NCBI GenBank assembly: GCA_035686365.1
Contig: DASRZM010000023.1
Location: forward strand, 1-15,397
Direction of reading: 5' to 3'
Length of the DNA stretch: 15,397 bases
Source: DASRZM01 sp035686365
GTDB taxonomy: Bacteria > Pseudomonadota > Gammaproteobacteria > Xanthomonadales > Xanthomonadaceae
Below, in pieces: positions 13,872 through 15,397 of the stretch. The number at the start of each line of letters is the position of its first letter. The stretch's first letter is position 1. Under the pieces are notes generated by a model, which was not told the origin of the DNA, searched no databases, and saw only the letters and a program-made list of their open reading frames with translations. A program made the position numbers and the translations under genes.

Positions 13872-14891
13872 ATGGAAAAGCGTCCAAACCTCGCCATTGC
13901 CGGCGCCACCGGCGCGGTCGGCGAAGCCCTGCTGCAGATCCTGGCCGAACGCGGATTCCCGGTCGGGACGCTGACGCTGCTCGCCAGCGAGCGCTCGGCC
14001 GGGGAGCGCCTGGGCTTCGGCGGCCGCCAGCTCACCGTCGGCGACCTCGCCCGGCACGACTTCGCCGGGACCGACATCGCCTTTTTCTCGGCCGGCGCCG
14101 CGGCATCGGCCGAGCACGCGCCACGCGCGGCCGCAGCCGGCGCCGTGGTCATCGACAATACCTCGCAGTTCCGCTACGAGTCCGACGTGCCGCTGGTCGT
14201 GGCCGAGGTCAATCCCGGGGCGATGCGGGACCGCCCGCGCGGCATCATCGCCAACCCGAACTGCTCCACGATGCAGATGCTGGTGGCGCTGGCGCCGATC
14301 CACCGCGAGGCCGGCATCGAGCGCATCAATGTCGCCACCTACCAGTCCGTGTCCGGGGCCGGGCGCGCGGCGATGGAAGAGCTCGGACGCCAGACCGCCG
14401 ACCTGCTGGGCTTCCGCAAGGCGGTGCCGGCGCGCTTTCCGGTGCAGATCGCCTTCAATCTGATCCCGCACATCGACGTCTTCCTGGACAATGGCTACAC
14501 CCGGGAGGAGATGAAGATGGCCTGGGAGACCCGCAAGATCCTGGGCGACGAGTCCATCGGCGTGAATGCCACCGCAGTACGGGTGCCGGTGTTCTACGGC
14601 CACGCCGAGGCCGTGCACCTGGAAACGCGTCGCAGAATCTCCGTGGAGCGCGTCCGCGAGCTGCTGGCCGGTGCGCCGGGGGTGGAGGTGGTCGACCGGG
14701 CAGAGCCGGGCGGCTACCCGACCCCGGTCACCCACGCCGCCGGCCGCGACCCGGTCTTCGTGGGCCGCATCCGTGAGGACCCCTCGCACCCGCGCGGGCT
14801 GGCCCTGTGGGTGGTGGCCGACAACATCCGCAAGGGGGCCGCCCTCAATGCCGTTCAGCTGGCCGAACTCTTGGTCAAAGAGTATTCGTGA
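13872..14891 (+). CDS. asd: Aspartate-semialdehyde dehydrogenase
   Basis: Asd reduces aspartyl phosphate to aspartate semialdehyde with NADPH, the branch point to lysine, diaminopimelate, methionine and threonine. The 339-residue protein has the NADP-binding GATGAVGEALL at residues 10-20. The active-site cysteine is Cys131 in NPNCST, followed by YQSVSGAGRAAM, and the catalytic His is at residue 244 in VPVFYGHAEAVH. Presence of the Cys and His argues for the true enzyme rather than the inactive Usg-type paralogue often found before fimV. The AGGAG site is 9 nt before the ATG at 13872. It closes the prmB-aroC-asd run and is followed by a 90-nt leader to fimV. A fimV promoter appears to begin inside its last codons. 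Confidence 0.97.
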   Translation: MEKRPNLAIAGATGAVGEALLQILAERGFPVGTLTLLASERSAGERLGFGGRQLTVGDLARHDFAGTDIAFFSAGAAASAEHAPRAAAAGAVVIDNTSQFRYESDVPLVVAEVNPGAMRDRPRGIIANPNCSTMQMLVALAPIHREAGIERINVATYQSVSGAGRAAMEELGRQTADLLGFRKAVPARFPVQIAFNLIPHIDVFLDNGYTREEMKMAWETRKILGDESIGVNATAVRVPVFYGHAEAVHLETRRRISVERVRELLAGAPGVEVVDRAEPGGYPTPVTHAAGRDPVFVGRIREDPSHPRGLALWVVADNIRKGAALNAVQLAELLVKEYS

Positions 14892-14899
14892 TCTATAGT
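14871..14899 (+). promoter_or_regulatory. Possible fimV promoter overlapping the end of asd
   Basis: TTGGTC (14871-14876) and TATAGT (14894-14899) are separated by 17 bp. The -35 is a weak match, and the -10 has 5 of 6 consensus bases. It would give fimV its own transcript with a leader of about 75 nt, in addition to read-through from asd. Confidence 0.4.
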
Positions 14900-14981
14900 T
14901 AGGCCGTCGATGTCAAGTCGTTTCGAGCTTCGCGGGGGGCGAGCGCGACGATCGCCGGAAACTCTGGGGGAGAATCGCCTG

Positions 14982-15397
14982 ATGAATCGCACACTCCGAC
15001 TTCCGCTGGCGTTGGCCCTGGCGCTGGGCAGCAGCCATGCGCTCGCGCTCGGCCTGGGCCAGGTGGAGGTCAAGTCGGCGCTGTACCAGCCGCTGGTCGT
15101 GGAGATCCCGGTCACCACCACGCGGCCGTCCGAGACCGAGAATCTCAAGGTCCGGCTGGCCTCGCCGGAAGCCTTCGCCCGGGTGGGCCTGGATCGCCCC
15201 CCCTCGCTGGCGGCGAATCTGGAGTTCAGCCTCGAGCGCCGCGGATCCACCGCGCCGGTGATCCGCATCACCACCCCGACGCGGGTCAACGACCCGTTCC
15301 TGAGCTTCCTGCTCGAGGTCGACTGGGGCGAGGGCAAGCTGCTGCGCGAGGTCACCATCCTGCTCGATCCGCCGGGGATGCAGCCGGCACAGCGGGT
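14982..15397 (+). CDS. fimV: FimV-like pilus assembly/polar hub protein, N-terminal part (runs off window)
   Basis: FimV is a large inner-membrane protein whose periplasmic part binds peptidoglycan and organises type IV pili and type II secretion at the pole. The window holds the first 138 codons with no stop before the end. Residues 1-22 are a signal peptide (basic MNRTLRL, hydrophobic core, SSHALA). The mature start LGLGQVEVKSALYQPLVVEIPV is the characteristic FimV N-terminal domain, and NDPFLSFLLEVDW is another conserved block. A GGGGGAG site precedes the ATG at 14982 by about 10 nt. Position after asd matches Pseudomonas and Xanthomonadales. The LysM, transmembrane and TPR/FimV C-terminal regions would lie beyond the window and cannot be confirmed. 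Confidence 0.92.
   Translation, partial: MNRTLRLPLALALALGSSHALALGLGQVEVKSALYQPLVVEIPVTTTRPSETENLKVRLASPEAFARVGLDRPPSLAANLEFSLERRGSTAPVIRITTPTRVNDPFLSFLLEVDWGEGKLLREVTILLDPPGMQPAQR

Overview
The window is a high-GC (about two thirds G+C) chromosomal segment from a gammaproteobacterium, most likely of the Xanthomonadales/Lysobacterales. The evidence is the gene order prmB-aroC-asd-fimV, the metG/mrp/dcd neighbourhood, an endonuclease-type MutL and the general codon use. It is almost entirely coding, with housekeeping genes in short operons and a few accessory insertions. I see no tRNA, rRNA, CRISPR array, prophage or insertion-sequence transposase.

Layout. (1) 1-2067, + strand: the C-terminal part of mutL, then a DUF1684 lipoprotein. 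(2) 2049-5743, - strand: a Cys-rich lipoprotein, then metG, rnfA and rnfB. The 3' end of rnfB overlaps the 3' end of the DUF1684 gene by 19 bp. (3) 5839-9271, + strand: mrp/apbC (P-loop Fe-S carrier), a secreted S8 protease bounded by its own hairpins, and dcd (dCTP deaminase). The familiar metG-mrp-dcd block appears to be interrupted twice here, by the lipoprotein and by the protease. (4) 9272-9586: a convergent, non-coding interval with two perfect inverted repeats, one of 29-bp arms and one of 28-bp arms; the latter is a head-to-head pair of REP-like GTAG hairpins. (5) 9587-11729, - strand: a tightly coupled operon SCO1/senC -> psd -> pcp with two ATGA overlaps. (6) 11814-15397, + strand: prmB-aroC-asd, then the 5' end of fimV, which runs off the window.

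Functional links. MetG charges tRNA(Met). RnfA/RnfB belong to a membrane electron-transfer complex, and Mrp carries Fe-S clusters that such proteins need, although the arrangement does not prove a functional link. SCO1 (copper delivery to cytochrome oxidase) and Psd (phosphatidylethanolamine synthesis) are both membrane biogenesis functions; Pcp is a cytosolic peptidase translated from the same message. PrmB, AroC and Asd serve translation and amino-acid biosynthesis. FimV is a peptidoglycan-binding polar hub for type IV pili and type II secretion.

Regulation visible in the sequence. Good -10 boxes occur upstream of metG, mrp, SCO1, prmB and fimV, but their -35 regions are poor. The SCO1 and prmB promoters are back to back with overlapping -35 zones, and the SCO1 -10 lies so close to its ATG that the mRNA is predicted to be leaderless. 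I found no clearly novel multi-gene system. The most interesting items are the double inverted-repeat interval, the rnfAB pair without the other rnf genes, the protease insertion and the CX9C/CX15C lipoprotein.
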